A DNA stretch of 8,568 bases from Clostridia bacterium (GTDB lineage: Bacteria > Bacillota > Clostridia > CAKSNL01 > HGM11501): NCBI GenBank assembly GCA_017390225.1, contig JAFPCL010000154.1, positions 1 to 8,568 on the forward strand, given 5' to 3'. The first letter of the stretch is position 1, and every line of letters starts with the position of its first letter. The notes beneath the pieces are model-generated. The model was not told the origin of the DNA. It searched no databases and saw only the letters and a program-made list of their open reading frames with translations. The position numbers and the translations under genes were made by a program. This document shows positions 1 through 6,453 of the stretch, piece by piece.

Positions 1-34
1 TTATCTATCTTTATAGTAACTATATTCATGTGAA

Positions 35-63
35 TTGTCAAGATGTAACACGCAAATTATAAT
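35..63 (+). promoter_or_regulatory. Sigma-A-type promoter of the first HTH gene
   Basis: A -35 element TTGTCA at 35-40 and a perfect -10 TATAAT at 58-63 are separated by exactly 17 bp. Transcription would start near position 70, leaving a very short leader of about 14 nt that consists mostly of the ribosome binding site of the gene at 84. The call comes from motif match and spacing only. Confidence 0.7.
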
Positions 64-83
64 AAAAATAAGAGGTGTTACCG

Positions 84-338
84 ATGACTCATTGCAATGA
101 CAGTGTTTTTTTACTCCGTGATTATGGAAAAGTACAAGTGAATTTAAAAAGCATTATGGATGCACGCGGCATCACAAGAAATGCCCTTGCCAAAAAAATC
201 AACACTCGCTTTGAAGTGATCTCCCGTTGGTATAACGGCGATGTTGAATCCATGGACTTAGATATCTTAGCACGCATTTTATTTGTTTTGGACTGCTCCA
301 TTGAAGATATTTTAACCTACGAAAAGCCGCAAAGTTAA
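84..338 (+). CDS. Small XRE/Cro-C1-type helix-turn-helix regulator (84 aa)
   Basis: Likely a cytoplasmic DNA-binding regulator consisting of a single Cro/C1-type helix-turn-helix domain. Residues about 21-79 follow the family pattern: LKSIMDARGI, a first helix with NALAKKI (33-39), a probable recognition helix around RFEVISRWYNG (42-52), then DLDILARILFVLDCSIEDIL, the typical closing helices of the Cro/C1 HTH_26-like group. There is no effector or dimerisation domain. The ATG at 84 is chosen over the in-frame GTG at 75 because GAGGTG (72-77) is the ribosome binding site, 6 nt from the ATG, and the GTG lies inside it. The gene is a single transcription unit with its own promoter (35-63) and terminator (357-403), and points toward the convergent uvrBA operon. 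Its targets are unknown. Similar small HTH proteins serve as phage-like repressors, antitoxins or orphan regulators, and nothing here decides between them. Confidence 0.85.
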   Translation: MTHCNDSVFLLRDYGKVQVNLKSIMDARGITRNALAKKINTRFEVISRWYNGDVESMDLDILARILFVLDCSIEDILTYEKPQS

Positions 339-356
339 TTTTTAGAATAGCTTTAT

Positions 357-403
357 AAGCTTTGGTTTACTTTGATTCATCCGGTAAACCAAAGTTTATT
401 TTT
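357..403 (+). terminator. Rho-independent terminator of the first HTH gene
   Basis: An 11-bp perfect stem (CTTTGGTTTAC at 360-370 with its complement at 384-394) can extend to about 14 bp through one G-U wobble. It has a 13-nt loop and is followed by a U-rich run (395-403, TTTATTTTT). It starts about 20 bp after the stop codon. The opposite strand has no U-tract, so it works in the + direction only. Confidence 0.85.
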
Positions 404-537
404 ATGTTTTAAATTTTGACAAAAATATATCCTCTAAAGTTCGGCGAAAACCGCCAACACGGCGTGCGCAAGACCCTGCACGCCCTACGAAATGTCCTCC
501 GATTTTGGTTTCCTCCAATCCCCAAATCAGCCATCTT

Positions 538-558
538 GGAACAATCTCCGATTGTTCC
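538..558. repeat. Perfect hairpin, degenerate first member of the hairpin array
   Basis: GGAACAATC (538-546), a TCC loop and GATTGTTCC (550-558) form a 9-bp perfect stem. It is followed by TTCCTCTGAAAATCTT then GTAC, which resembles the tail of the next unit (TTCCCCGCAAATTTTCGCCG, CT, GTAC) with about six bases missing. The site therefore looks like a third, diverged copy of the repeat at 575-668, with a different stem sequence but the same GGAAC/GTTCC base. Confidence 0.6.
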
Positions 559-574
559 TTCCTCTGAAAATCTT

Positions 575-668
575 GTACGGAACGACCCATGTGTCGTTCC
601 TTCCCCGCAAATTTTCGCCGCTGTACGGCACGACCCATGTGTCGTGCCTCTCCCGCAAATCTTCGCCG
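575..668. repeat. Two tandem 46-bp palindromic repeat units
   Basis: Unit A (575-620) and unit B (623-668) have a 48-bp period and match at 41 of 46 positions by eye. Each reads GTAC, an 8-bp-stem hairpin with loop CCATGT, then a C/T-rich tail ending in TTCGCCG. The stem is GGAACGAC/GTCGTTCC in A (579-586 with 593-600) and GGCACGAC/GTCGTGCC in B (627-634 with 641-648). Two of the five differences are the paired change A-T to C-G inside the stem, so pairing is kept. This suggests selection for secondary structure, or a palindromic repeat family. It is not a CRISPR array: the spacers are only 2 bp. Confidence 0.8.
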
Positions 669-700
669 AACCCACATCCACTATTCTCCATTTTCCATTC

Positions 701-731
701 AAAAAAAGCATCCCCGAAAGGATGCTTTTTT
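701..731. terminator. Rho-independent terminator of the uvrB-uvrA operon
   Basis: GCATCC (708-713) pairs with GGATGC (720-725) around a 6-nt CCGAAA loop, and flanking A and T runs extend the stem. Read on the minus strand the stem ends in a run of seven U (701-707), 3 bp beyond the uvrA stop codon. The T-run 726-731 would also give termination on the + strand, so it may act in both directions. Confidence 0.9.
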
Positions 732-733
732 GC

Positions 734-3556
734 CTATTTTTCCAATACTTTTTTCAAATACTGCCCTGTATAAGAATCTTTAACCTGTGCCACTTCTTCC
801 GGTGTGCCGACTGCCATAATGGTGCCACCACGATCGCCGCCTTCGGGACCGAGGTCGATAATATGGTCAGCGGTTTTGATAACATCCAGATTATGCTCAA
901 TGACCAATACCGTACTGCCGATTTCCACAAAGCGGCGTAAAACGTCTAAAAGACGATGCACATCGGCGGTGTGAAGACCTGTGGTGGGTTCGTCTAAAAT
1001 ATAGATTGTCTTATCGTTGCCGCGCTTGGAAAGCTCCGTTGCCAGCTTCACACGTTGGGCTTCACCGCCGGAAAGTGTGGTGGATGACTGACCGATTTTG
1101 ATATAGCCCAAGCCCACATCGTACAGCGCTTGCAGTTTGCGTTTGATTTGCGGCAAGGCTTCGAAAAAGTGCAAGCCCTCTTCCACGGTCATATCCAGCA
1201 CTTCATAGATATTTTTGCCCTTATAGCGCACCTCCAGCGTTTCACGATTGAAGCGCTTGCCCTTGCAGACATCGCAAGGCACATAGACATCTGCTAAAAA
1301 GTGCATTTCAATCTTTAATATACCGTCACCGGCGCAGGCCTCGCACCGACCGCCTTTTACGTTAAAGCTGAAACGTCCGGCACTGTAGCCGCGGGCTTTG
1401 GCTTCTGCCGTTGCCGCAAACAGATTGCGGATATCGCCGAACACACCGGTGTAGGTTGCCGGATTGGAGCGAGGTGTTCTGCCGATGGGCGATTGGTCGA
1501 TGCAAATCACTTTATCCAAATGCTCCAAGCCGGAGATCGATTCGTATTTTCCCGGGATTTCGCTTTGGGCACGATTCAAATCCCGTGCCAGAATTTTATA
1601 TAAAATGCCGTTGATGAGTGAGGATTTGCCCGAGCCGGACACCCCCGTGACGGCGATCATCTTGCCCAAGGGGAAGGTGACGTCAATGTTTTTCAAATTG
1701 TTCTGTGCCGCACCTTTGAGCACCAGTGCGTGACCGTTTCCTATCGCACGGGTCTTCGGCACAGGGATTGACATTCTGCCGGACAGATACGCCCCCGTCA
1801 AAGACGTTTCGCACGCCTTAATCTCCTCTACCGTGCCTGCCGCCACGATTTCGCCGCCGTGCACCCCGGCACCGGGACCGATGTCCACAATATAGTCGGC
1901 GCTTTCCATGGTTTCCTCGTCATGCTCTACCACAATCAGGGAATTGCCCAAATCACGCAGTTGCTTTAAAGATGCAATCAGCTTCGTGTTGTCCCTTTGG
2001 TGCAAGCCGATGGAAGGCTCGTCCAAAATATACAGAACGCCGACCAAACCGGAGCCGACCTGCGTTGCCAAGCGAATGCGCTGGGCTTCGCCGCCGGAGA
2101 GTGTGCCTGCCGCGCGAGATAGTGTGAGATACTCCAAACCCACGTTGGATAAGAACGAAAGACGTGCACGAATTTCTTTTAAAATGCCGCCGGCAATGAT
2201 TTTTTCCGTTTCCGTCAGAGAGAGTGCCGAGAAGAAAGAAATCAATTTTTCCACCGGCATATCCGTAACTTCCGCAATGTTTTTATCTGCCACCGTAACT
2301 GCCAAAGATTCCTTGCGCAGACGTTTGCCGCCACAGGATGCACAAGGCGTTATGCTCATCATGGATTCAATTTGTGCCTTCACTACATCGGAATTGGTGT
2401 CGGCATAGCGCCGCTCCATGTTCGGGATAATGCCCTCAAAGCGACGGTCGAAGCTTCCCGAGGCATAGGCTCTGTCGTATTCAAAGCGAATGGGCACGTT
2501 CGTGCCGAACAAAAGGGTGTGCAGTGCCTCCTTCGGCCAATCTTTCAAGGGAATGGAAAGGTCAAAGCCAAAATGCTTGGCAATGCCCCTGTAATACATC
2601 GTGTTGAACCCGTCATCGCTCGACGGATTCCAGCCGGGCGCACCGATAGCCCCTTCAAACACATTTTTCTCTCTGTCCCGAATGATTTTTTCCGGGTCAA
2701 CCTTCTGTAAAAAGCCCAAGCCCGTGCAGTCGGGGCAAGAGCCGTAGGGGGTATTAAAAGAAAACATACGGGGCGCCAGCTCTTCTATGGCAATGCCGCA
2801 TTCGGGGCAGGCGTAGTTTTCGCTGAGAAGCATCCGTTCACCACCGATCACATCCACATAGCAAAGCCCCTCTGCCAGCTTCATGGCGGTTTCCAATGAA
2901 TCCGAAAGGCGGCTTCCCATGTCGGGCTTTGCAATCAAGCGGTCAACCACAATCTCAATGTTGTGCTTTTTCGTTTTCTCAAGTAAAATATCCTCGGATA
3001 AATCCCGTGTTTCACCATCGACCACCACGCGCACAAACCCGTCTTTGCGGGCTTTTTCAAAGATTTTTACGTGTTCGCCCTTTTTGCCGCGAATGACAGG
3101 TGCCAACAGCAAAAACTTCGTACCCTCGGGTAGTTCCATGACACGATCCACCATGGAATCTATGGATTCCTTGTCAATCCGCCGTCCGCATTTGGGACAG
3201 TGGGCAATGCCGACATTGGCAAACAACAAACGCAAATAATCGTAAATCTCCGTCACCGTGCCCACCGTGGAGCGCGGATTGCGGCTGGTGGTTTTCTGGT
3301 CAATGGAAATGGCAGGCGACAGCCCGTCGATGCTCTCCACATCGGGCTTTTGCATCTGCCCTAAAAATTGCCGTGCATAGGAAGACAAAGACTCCACATA
3401 TCGCCTTTGCCCCTCGGCATAAATCGTATCAAATGCCAACGAAGATTTTCCCGAGCCCGAAAGCCCCGTAAAGACAACAAATTTGTCACGGGGAATGGTT
3501 AAATCTATATTTTTTAAATTATTCTCCTTCACACCGCGGAGTACAATTTTATCCAT
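734..3556 (-). CDS. uvrA: Excinuclease ABC subunit A, UvrA (940 aa)
   Basis: This is the damage-sensing ATPase of nucleotide excision repair. As a dimer it scans DNA, recognises bulky lesions and loads UvrB. The sequence shows the duplicated ABC-ATPase plan. The first Walker A GLSGSGKSS is at 31-39 and the first signature LSGGE at 486-490 with ILDEP at 510-514. The second Walker A GVSGSGKSS is at 638-646, with LSGGE at 828-832 and ILDEP at 853-857. Two zinc-binding CxxC pairs are visible (C250/C253 with C274/C277, and C738/C741 with C761/C764), plus the family CxxC at 120-123 and 405-408. Length is normal and no key residue is missing. The ATG at 3556 has GGAGG 6 nt upstream and lies inside the end of uvrB (8-bp overlap), so translation is probably coupled. 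A terminator follows 3 bp after the stop. Confidence 0.99.
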   Translation of the reverse strand: MDKIVLRGVKENNLKNIDLTIPRDKFVVFTGLSGSGKSSLAFDTIYAEGQRRYVESLSSYARQFLGQMQKPDVESIDGLSPAISIDQKTTSRNPRSTVGTVTEIYDYLRLLFANVGIAHCPKCGRRIDKESIDSMVDRVMELPEGTKFLLLAPVIRGKKGEHVKIFEKARKDGFVRVVVDGETRDLSEDILLEKTKKHNIEIVVDRLIAKPDMGSRLSDSLETAMKLAEGLCYVDVIGGERMLLSENYACPECGIAIEELAPRMFSFNTPYGSCPDCTGLGFLQKVDPEKIIRDREKNVFEGAIGAPGWNPSSDDGFNTMYYRGIAKHFGFDLSIPLKDWPKEALHTLLFGTNVPIRFEYDRAYASGSFDRRFEGIIPNMERRYADTNSDVVKAQIESMMSITPCASCGGKRLRKESLAVTVADKNIAEVTDMPVEKLISFFSALSLTETEKIIAGGILKEIRARLSFLSNVGLEYLTLSRAAGTLSGGEAQRIRLATQVGSGLVGVLYILDEPSIGLHQRDNTKLIASLKQLRDLGNSLIVVEHDEETMESADYIVDIGPGAGVHGGEIVAAGTVEEIKACETSLTGAYLSGRMSIPVPKTRAIGNGHALVLKGAAQNNLKNIDVTFPLGKMIAVTGVSGSGKSSLINGILYKILARDLNRAQSEIPGKYESISGLEHLDKVICIDQSPIGRTPRSNPATYTGVFGDIRNLFAATAEAKARGYSAGRFSFNVKGGRCEACAGDGILKIEMHFLADVYVPCDVCKGKRFNRETLEVRYKGKNIYEVLDMTVEEGLHFFEALPQIKRKLQALYDVGLGYIKIGQSSTTLSGGEAQRVKLATELSKRGNDKTIYILDEPTTGLHTADVHRLLDVLRRFVEIGSTVLVIEHNLDVIKTADHIIDLGPEGGDRGGTIMAVGTPEEVAQVKDSYTGQYLKKVLEK

Positions 3557-5507
3557 CCTGTTCCTCCTTCAATTTCAGCCGCTTGATCTTATCTCTGATC
3601 TTTGCCGCATCCTCAAAGCGAAGCTCCTGTGCGGCTTTGAGCATATCATCTGTCAATTGGGCAATAGTTTGCTTGGTTGTCATCTTGGATTTTCCGCCTT
3701 CGCCCGGAGCTTTCACCGCTTCAATCACATCACGTACCGCTTTTTTCACGGTTTTCGGCGTGATGCCGTGGGCGGCATTGAATTCTGCTTGCAGCTTCCG
3801 TCGACGGTTGGTTTCGGATATAGCCCGCTCCATGGAGCCGGTCACCGTATCGCCGTATAAAATAACCTTGCCTTCTGCATTTCGTGCCGCTCTACCGATG
3901 GTCTGCACGAGAGATGTCTCGCTTCGAAGGAAGCCTTCTTTATCGGCATCCAAAACCGCCACCAGCGAAACTTCGGGCAAATCCAGCCCCTCACGCAACA
4001 GATTGATGCCGATCAAAACGTCAAAGACACCCATGCGCAGGTCACGAATAATCTCCATGCGCTCAATTGTCTTTACGTCCGAGTGCATATAACGAACCCG
4101 CACTTCCAAAGAACGCAGATATTCCGTTAAAGCTTCTGCCATTTTTTTGGTCAGTGTGGTCACCAAAACACGCTCTTGTTTTTCCACACGCAGGCGAATT
4201 TCCGCCAACAGATCGTCCACCTGCCCTTCCACGGGGCGCACCTCCACTTCCGGATCCAAAAGCCCCGTGGGACGAATAATCTGCTCGATGACCTGACTGC
4301 TCTTTTCTTTTTCGTAGTCTGCCGGCGTGGCACTGACGTAGATTGCTTGCCCGATGCGGTCTTCAAATTCCGAAAACGTGAGCGGTCGGTTATCATATGC
4401 CGAGGGCAGGCGAAAACCGTAGTCCACCAGCATTTTCTTTCGTGCCCGATCGCCGTTGTACATGGCGCGAATCTGCGGAATGGTGACGTGGGATTCATCT
4501 ACCACCAACAAAAAATCGTCGGGGAAATAATCCAGCAGTGTATAGGGCGGACTGCCCGGCTCGCGGGCACTGATATGACGAGAATAGTTTTCTATGCCAC
4601 TGCAAAAGCCAATTTCGCGCATCATTTCCAAGTCATAATTTGTTCTTTGCACCAGGCGCTGTGCCTCCAAAAGCTTGTTCTGCTTCTTGAAAAGCTCCAC
4701 CTGCGCATCCAGCTCGTTTTCAATGGAAATAAAAGCGCGCTCCATTTTTTCTCGGGTGGACACATAGTGGGAAGCGGGGAAAATTGCCACATGGTCACGA
4801 ATGCCGATGACTCTGCCCGACAGCGCATCAATTTCGGAAATGCGGTCAACCTCATCGCCGAAAAACTCAATCCGCACCGCCTGCTCCCCGGAAGCCGCCG
4901 GGAAAATCTCCACCACATCCCCACGAACACGGAATTTGCCGCGGGAAAAAGCAATATCATTTCGCTCGTAGTGCATGTCCACCAGCTTGGAAAACAGCTT
5001 TTTCCGCTCGATTTCCATACCCGGCCGCAAGGACACCACCATGCCCTGATAGTCAATGGGGTCGCCCAAGCCATAGATGCAGGACACACTGGCAACCACG
5101 ATGACGTCCCGCCGCTCAAACAAGCTCATGGTGGCACTGTGACGCAATTTATCGATATCATCATTGATGGAACTGTCTTTTTCAATATAGGTATCCGTAG
5201 CGGCAATATATGCCTCGGGCTGATAATAGTCATAGTAAGACACAAAGTATTCTACCGCATTGTGGGGAAAAAATTCCTTAAACTCCGAGCAAAGCTGTGC
5301 CGCCAGGGTTTTATTATGCGAAAGCACCAAGGTGGGGCGATTCAGGCGCGCAATGGCATTGGCAACGGTAAAGGTCTTGCCCGAGCCCGTGACCCCCATC
5401 AGGATCTGCCCGCGCATCCCCTCTTTCACCCCTTGCACCATTTGATCAATCGCCTGCGGCTGATCCCCTGCAGGAGAATATTCCGAAACCAACTGTAAAT
5501 CTGCCAT
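3549..5507 (-). CDS. uvrB: Excinuclease ABC subunit B, UvrB (652 aa)
   Basis: UvrB is the central helicase-like subunit of nucleotide excision repair: it receives DNA from UvrA, verifies the lesion with its beta-hairpin and recruits UvrC. Positions below count from the chosen start. They show Walker A GVTGSGKT (38-45), the Tyr-rich beta-hairpin region YFVSYYDYYQPEAY (about 87-100), DESH motif II (337-340), motif VI QTIGRAARN (535-543) and a C-terminal UVR domain (about 612-647) with RFEDAAKIRDKIKRLK, the UvrC/UvrA contact module. The ATG at 5507 is preferred to the in-frame ATG at 5513, because GGAGG (5515-5519) is 7 nt from the former but only 1 nt from the latter. It is first in the operon and overlaps uvrA by 8 bp. 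No uvrC is seen in the window, which is usual for this locus. Confidence 0.99.
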   Translation of the reverse strand: MADLQLVSEYSPAGDQPQAIDQMVQGVKEGMRGQILMGVTGSGKTFTVANAIARLNRPTLVLSHNKTLAAQLCSEFKEFFPHNAVEYFVSYYDYYQPEAYIAATDTYIEKDSSINDDIDKLRHSATMSLFERRDVIVVASVSCIYGLGDPIDYQGMVVSLRPGMEIERKKLFSKLVDMHYERNDIAFSRGKFRVRGDVVEIFPAASGEQAVRIEFFGDEVDRISEIDALSGRVIGIRDHVAIFPASHYVSTREKMERAFISIENELDAQVELFKKQNKLLEAQRLVQRTNYDLEMMREIGFCSGIENYSRHISAREPGSPPYTLLDYFPDDFLLVVDESHVTIPQIRAMYNGDRARKKMLVDYGFRLPSAYDNRPLTFSEFEDRIGQAIYVSATPADYEKEKSSQVIEQIIRPTGLLDPEVEVRPVEGQVDDLLAEIRLRVEKQERVLVTTLTKKMAEALTEYLRSLEVRVRYMHSDVKTIERMEIIRDLRMGVFDVLIGINLLREGLDLPEVSLVAVLDADKEGFLRSETSLVQTIGRAARNAEGKVILYGDTVTGSMERAISETNRRRKLQAEFNAAHGITPKTVKKAVRDVIEAVKAPGEGGKSKMTTKQTIAQLTDDMLKAAQELRFEDAAKIRDKIKRLKLKEEQDG

Positions 5508-5547
5508 TGTCATCCCTCCTTAGATTTCATTTACGCTTATCCTATAG

Positions 5548-5564
5548 TTTCAAGCTTCTTGAAA
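5548..5564. promoter_or_regulatory. Perfect palindrome at the predicted uvrB transcription start
   Basis: On the minus strand this reads TTTCAAGAAGCTTGAAA: two 7-bp perfect arms around AAG. It begins 2 bp past the -10 box of the uvrBA promoter and covers the expected +1, a classic position for a repressor. It does not match the Gram-positive LexA box (GAAC-N4-GTTC), which might have been expected here. It could be a clade-specific SOS site, the operator of another regulator, or a 5'-leader hairpin. Confidence 0.5.
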
Positions 5565-5566
5565 TC

Positions 5567-5595
5567 ATTATACTCTTTTTCTTTTAAAAAATCAA
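5567..5595 (-). promoter_or_regulatory. Promoter of the uvrB-uvrA operon
   Basis: On the minus strand the -35 TTGATT (5590-5595), a 17-bp spacer and a perfect -10 TATAAT (5567-5572) lie about 60 bp upstream of the uvrB start. The expected transcription start is near 5560, inside the palindrome 5548-5564. The promoter also lies between uvrB and the stop codon of the upstream 97-aa gene. Confidence 0.75.
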
Positions 5596-5612
5596 TATAT
5601 CCAACATGAATT

Positions 5613-5906
5613 TTAGCCCAATTCTTTGATTTTCTCCCCGATGCAAAATGCAAGCTTGCCGCCCAATAAAAGTCCGATTTCAAAATAAACATCTTCGTAA
5701 ATCGAGATTTGTTCATAGAGAAAGCCCATACATTCATCTGTCAAATCCGTATTTTCTTTCAAAAAATCTAATATATTTTTATCCGCAGTCTTCAATCTTT
5801 GCGCATATGTTTCTTTGACCCACGGTCCTAAATCCTCACCTCCATATTTCAAAAATGTTTCTATGGAATTTAACTCCGCTCTTCTCCATATTTCACCGAA
5901 TCGCAT
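5613..5906 (-). CDS. Uncharacterised 97-aa helical protein
   Basis: I do not recognise this protein with certainty. It is probably real: AAAGGTGG (5914-5921) sits 7 nt before the ATG, and an exact-consensus promoter (5986-6014) lies upstream. The sequence is soluble and charged, appears all-helical, and has no signal peptide or membrane span. It has an N-terminal RRAELNSIETFLKYGGED segment, a middle LDFLKENTDLTDECMGFLYEQISIYEDVYF (47-75), and a glycine-rich EIGLLLGGKLAFCIGEKI (76-93). The last part loosely resembles the C-terminal end of small Firmicutes proteins of the DUF6809 type, but this is only an impression. It is divergent from the small HTH gene at 6108 and lies in front of uvrBA. 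No terminator is visible between its stop and uvrB, so read-through into uvrBA is possible. The operator-like palindrome on its promoter suggests tight repression. Confidence 0.75.
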   Translation of the reverse strand: MRFGEIWRRAELNSIETFLKYGGEDLGPWVKETYAQRLKTADKNILDFLKENTDLTDECMGFLYEQISIYEDVYFEIGLLLGGKLAFCIGEKIKELG

Positions 5907-5969
5907 AATTTTTCCACCTTTCTGTAATTTTTTAAAAAAACACTTCAGAAATATTAAAATTTATATTTT

Positions 5970-6004
5970 AAATGTTTTGATTTCAATTATAAATCAAAAC
6001 ATTT
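5970..6004. promoter_or_regulatory. Large perfect palindrome centred on a -10 box (operator)
   Basis: Two perfect 14-bp arms, AAATGTTTTGATTT (5970-5983) and its reverse complement (5991-6004), flank a 7-bp centre. The -10 box of the 97-aa gene (5986-5991) occupies that centre. Half of the palindrome lies upstream of the expected transcription start, so it is a DNA site rather than an RNA hairpin of this transcript. A dimeric repressor bound here would block RNA polymerase. The adjacent HTH protein is an obvious but unproven candidate. Confidence 0.65.
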
Positions 6005-6014
6005 CTTTTGTCAA
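5986..6014 (-). promoter_or_regulatory. Exact-consensus promoter of the 97-aa gene
   Basis: On the minus strand, TTGACA (6009-6014), a 17-bp spacer and TATAAT (5986-5991) match the sigma-A consensus at all twelve positions. The predicted start is near 5979, leaving a leader of about 70 nt before the ATG at 5906. Such a strong promoter usually needs active repression, which fits the overlapping palindrome. Confidence 0.85.
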
Positions 6015-6056
6015 TATGTATAAACAACTTTTTTGTTTCGCTGATAAAATTCCCCC

Positions 6057-6085
6057 TTGCTTTTCCAAAAAAAATCGTTTATACT
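6057..6085 (+). promoter_or_regulatory. Promoter of the 71-aa HTH gene
   Basis: TTGCTT (6057-6062), a 17-bp spacer and TATACT (6080-6085) lie 22 bp before the ATG at 6108. The expected start is about 6092, so the mRNA would begin at or just inside the AAAAGGAG ribosome binding site (6091-6098), a very short leader like that of the HTH gene at 84. Confidence 0.65.
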
Positions 6086-6107
6086 GTAACAAAAGGAGTG
6101 ACTACCC

Positions 6108-6323
6108 ATGGGATTTGCCGTCAAAGTAAAAATGTTGCTTGCCGCCAAGCAAATGACGATCGCCGATTTGGCAGGAAAAATCGAGCCACAGACCACACCG
6201 CAGAACATCGGCGCAAAGCTCAAGCGCGATAATTTAACGGAAAAAGATATGCTCGCCATCGCCAAAGCCTGCGATGTGACCTTTGAAGGGAACTTTATAT
6301 TAGATAACGGAAATAAAATATAA
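6108..6323 (+). CDS. Small XRE-like helix-turn-helix protein (71 aa)
   Basis: A probable DNA-binding protein made of one Cro/C1-like domain. FAVKVKMLLAAKQMTIADLAGKI (3-25) matches the first two helices of the fold. QTTPQNIGAKLKRDNLTEKDMLAIAKACDVTFEGNFIL (28-65) gives the recognition helix, a loop and the terminal helices, ending in the hydrophobic segment usual for small phage- or plasmid-type regulators. The ATG at 6108 has AAGGAG about 9 nt upstream. It is divergent from the 97-aa gene, with the operator-like palindrome 5970-6004 in the shared 201-bp region. A repressor role for the neighbour is plausible, but nothing shows this protein binds that site. No partner gene follows; the bidirectional terminator at 6398 ends the unit. 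It shares little sequence with the 84-aa HTH protein at the left end. Confidence 0.8.
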   Translation: MGFAVKVKMLLAAKQMTIADLAGKIEPQTTPQNIGAKLKRDNLTEKDMLAIAKACDVTFEGNFILDNGNKI

Positions 6324-6397
6324 GGTCTTACGTGCGGACATGTTTTATACGCGTATCCCCCCGTTACAAACCGCGGTTCTTGCAAATTTCATAAAAT

Positions 6398-6432
6398 AAA
6401 AAGCACAGAGTTTTTGAGGCTCTGTGCTTTTT
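6398..6432. terminator. Bidirectional rho-independent terminator
   Basis: A 13-bp perfect stem, AAAAAGCACAGAG (6398-6410) with its complement (6420-6432), has a 9-nt loop. The T-run at 6428-6432 serves the + strand HTH gene, and the A-rich run before the stem (6392-6402) gives a U-tract for the minus-strand nuclease gene, which stops at 6454. It closes two convergent units. Confidence 0.9.
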
Positions 6433-6453
6433 GTATGATATTTGTTTTAATAA

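Larger units (their letters stand above)
439..671. repeat. Hairpin-rich intergenic element bounded by 10-bp inverted repeats
   Basis: This 233-bp stretch fills most of the gap between the HTH terminator and the uvrA terminator. It begins with GTTCGGCGAA (439-448) and ends with the exact reverse complement TTCGCCGAAC (662-671). Inside are several strong hairpins: GGCGTGC/GCACGCC (461-467 with 478-484, 10-nt loop), GGAACAATC/GATTGTTCC (538-546 with 550-558, 3-nt loop), and those of the two tandem units at 575-668. Open frames crossing it on both strands only translate the repeats. It could be a non-autonomous mobile or REP/MITE-like palindromic element, or a structured RNA. No target-site duplication is evident at the edges, so mobility is inference. 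Confidence 0.5.

Noticed and set aside
416..421. TTGACA as a -35 element before the hairpin region
   Set aside because: No -10-like hexamer occurs at a suitable distance; positions 439-444 read GTTCGG.
575..668. CRISPR array
   Set aside because: There are only two repeats with a 2-bp gap, no spacer-like unique sequence, and no cas genes.
402..940. Open frames of 91-174 aa on both strands across the hairpin region
   Set aside because: They translate the palindromic repeats and part of the antisense of uvrA, have no convincing ribosome binding site, and show no protein family features.
1908..2408. 166-aa open frame on the + strand
   Set aside because: It lies antisense to the first ATPase half of uvrA, with no start signals or recognisable motifs.
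4176..5498. 440-aa open frame on the + strand
   Set aside because: It lies fully antisense to uvrB, which carries all expected motifs; its length is a by-product of GC-biased codons.
5511..5513. Upstream ATG of uvrB
   Set aside because: The AGGAGG site is only 1-2 nt away, too close for initiation; the next in-frame ATG at 5507 has 7-nt spacing.
5508..5612. LexA/SOS box of the GAAC-N4-GTTC type upstream of uvrB
   Set aside because: No matching sequence is found on either strand; only the unrelated palindrome 5548-5564 is present.
5537..5737. 66-aa minus-strand open frame next to uvrB
   Set aside because: It overlaps the better supported 97-aa gene in another frame, runs through the uvrB promoter, and has no good ribosome binding site.
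6011..6385. 124-aa minus-strand open frame
   Set aside because: It lies antisense to the 71-aa HTH gene and extends over the divergent promoter and the palindromic 3' region.
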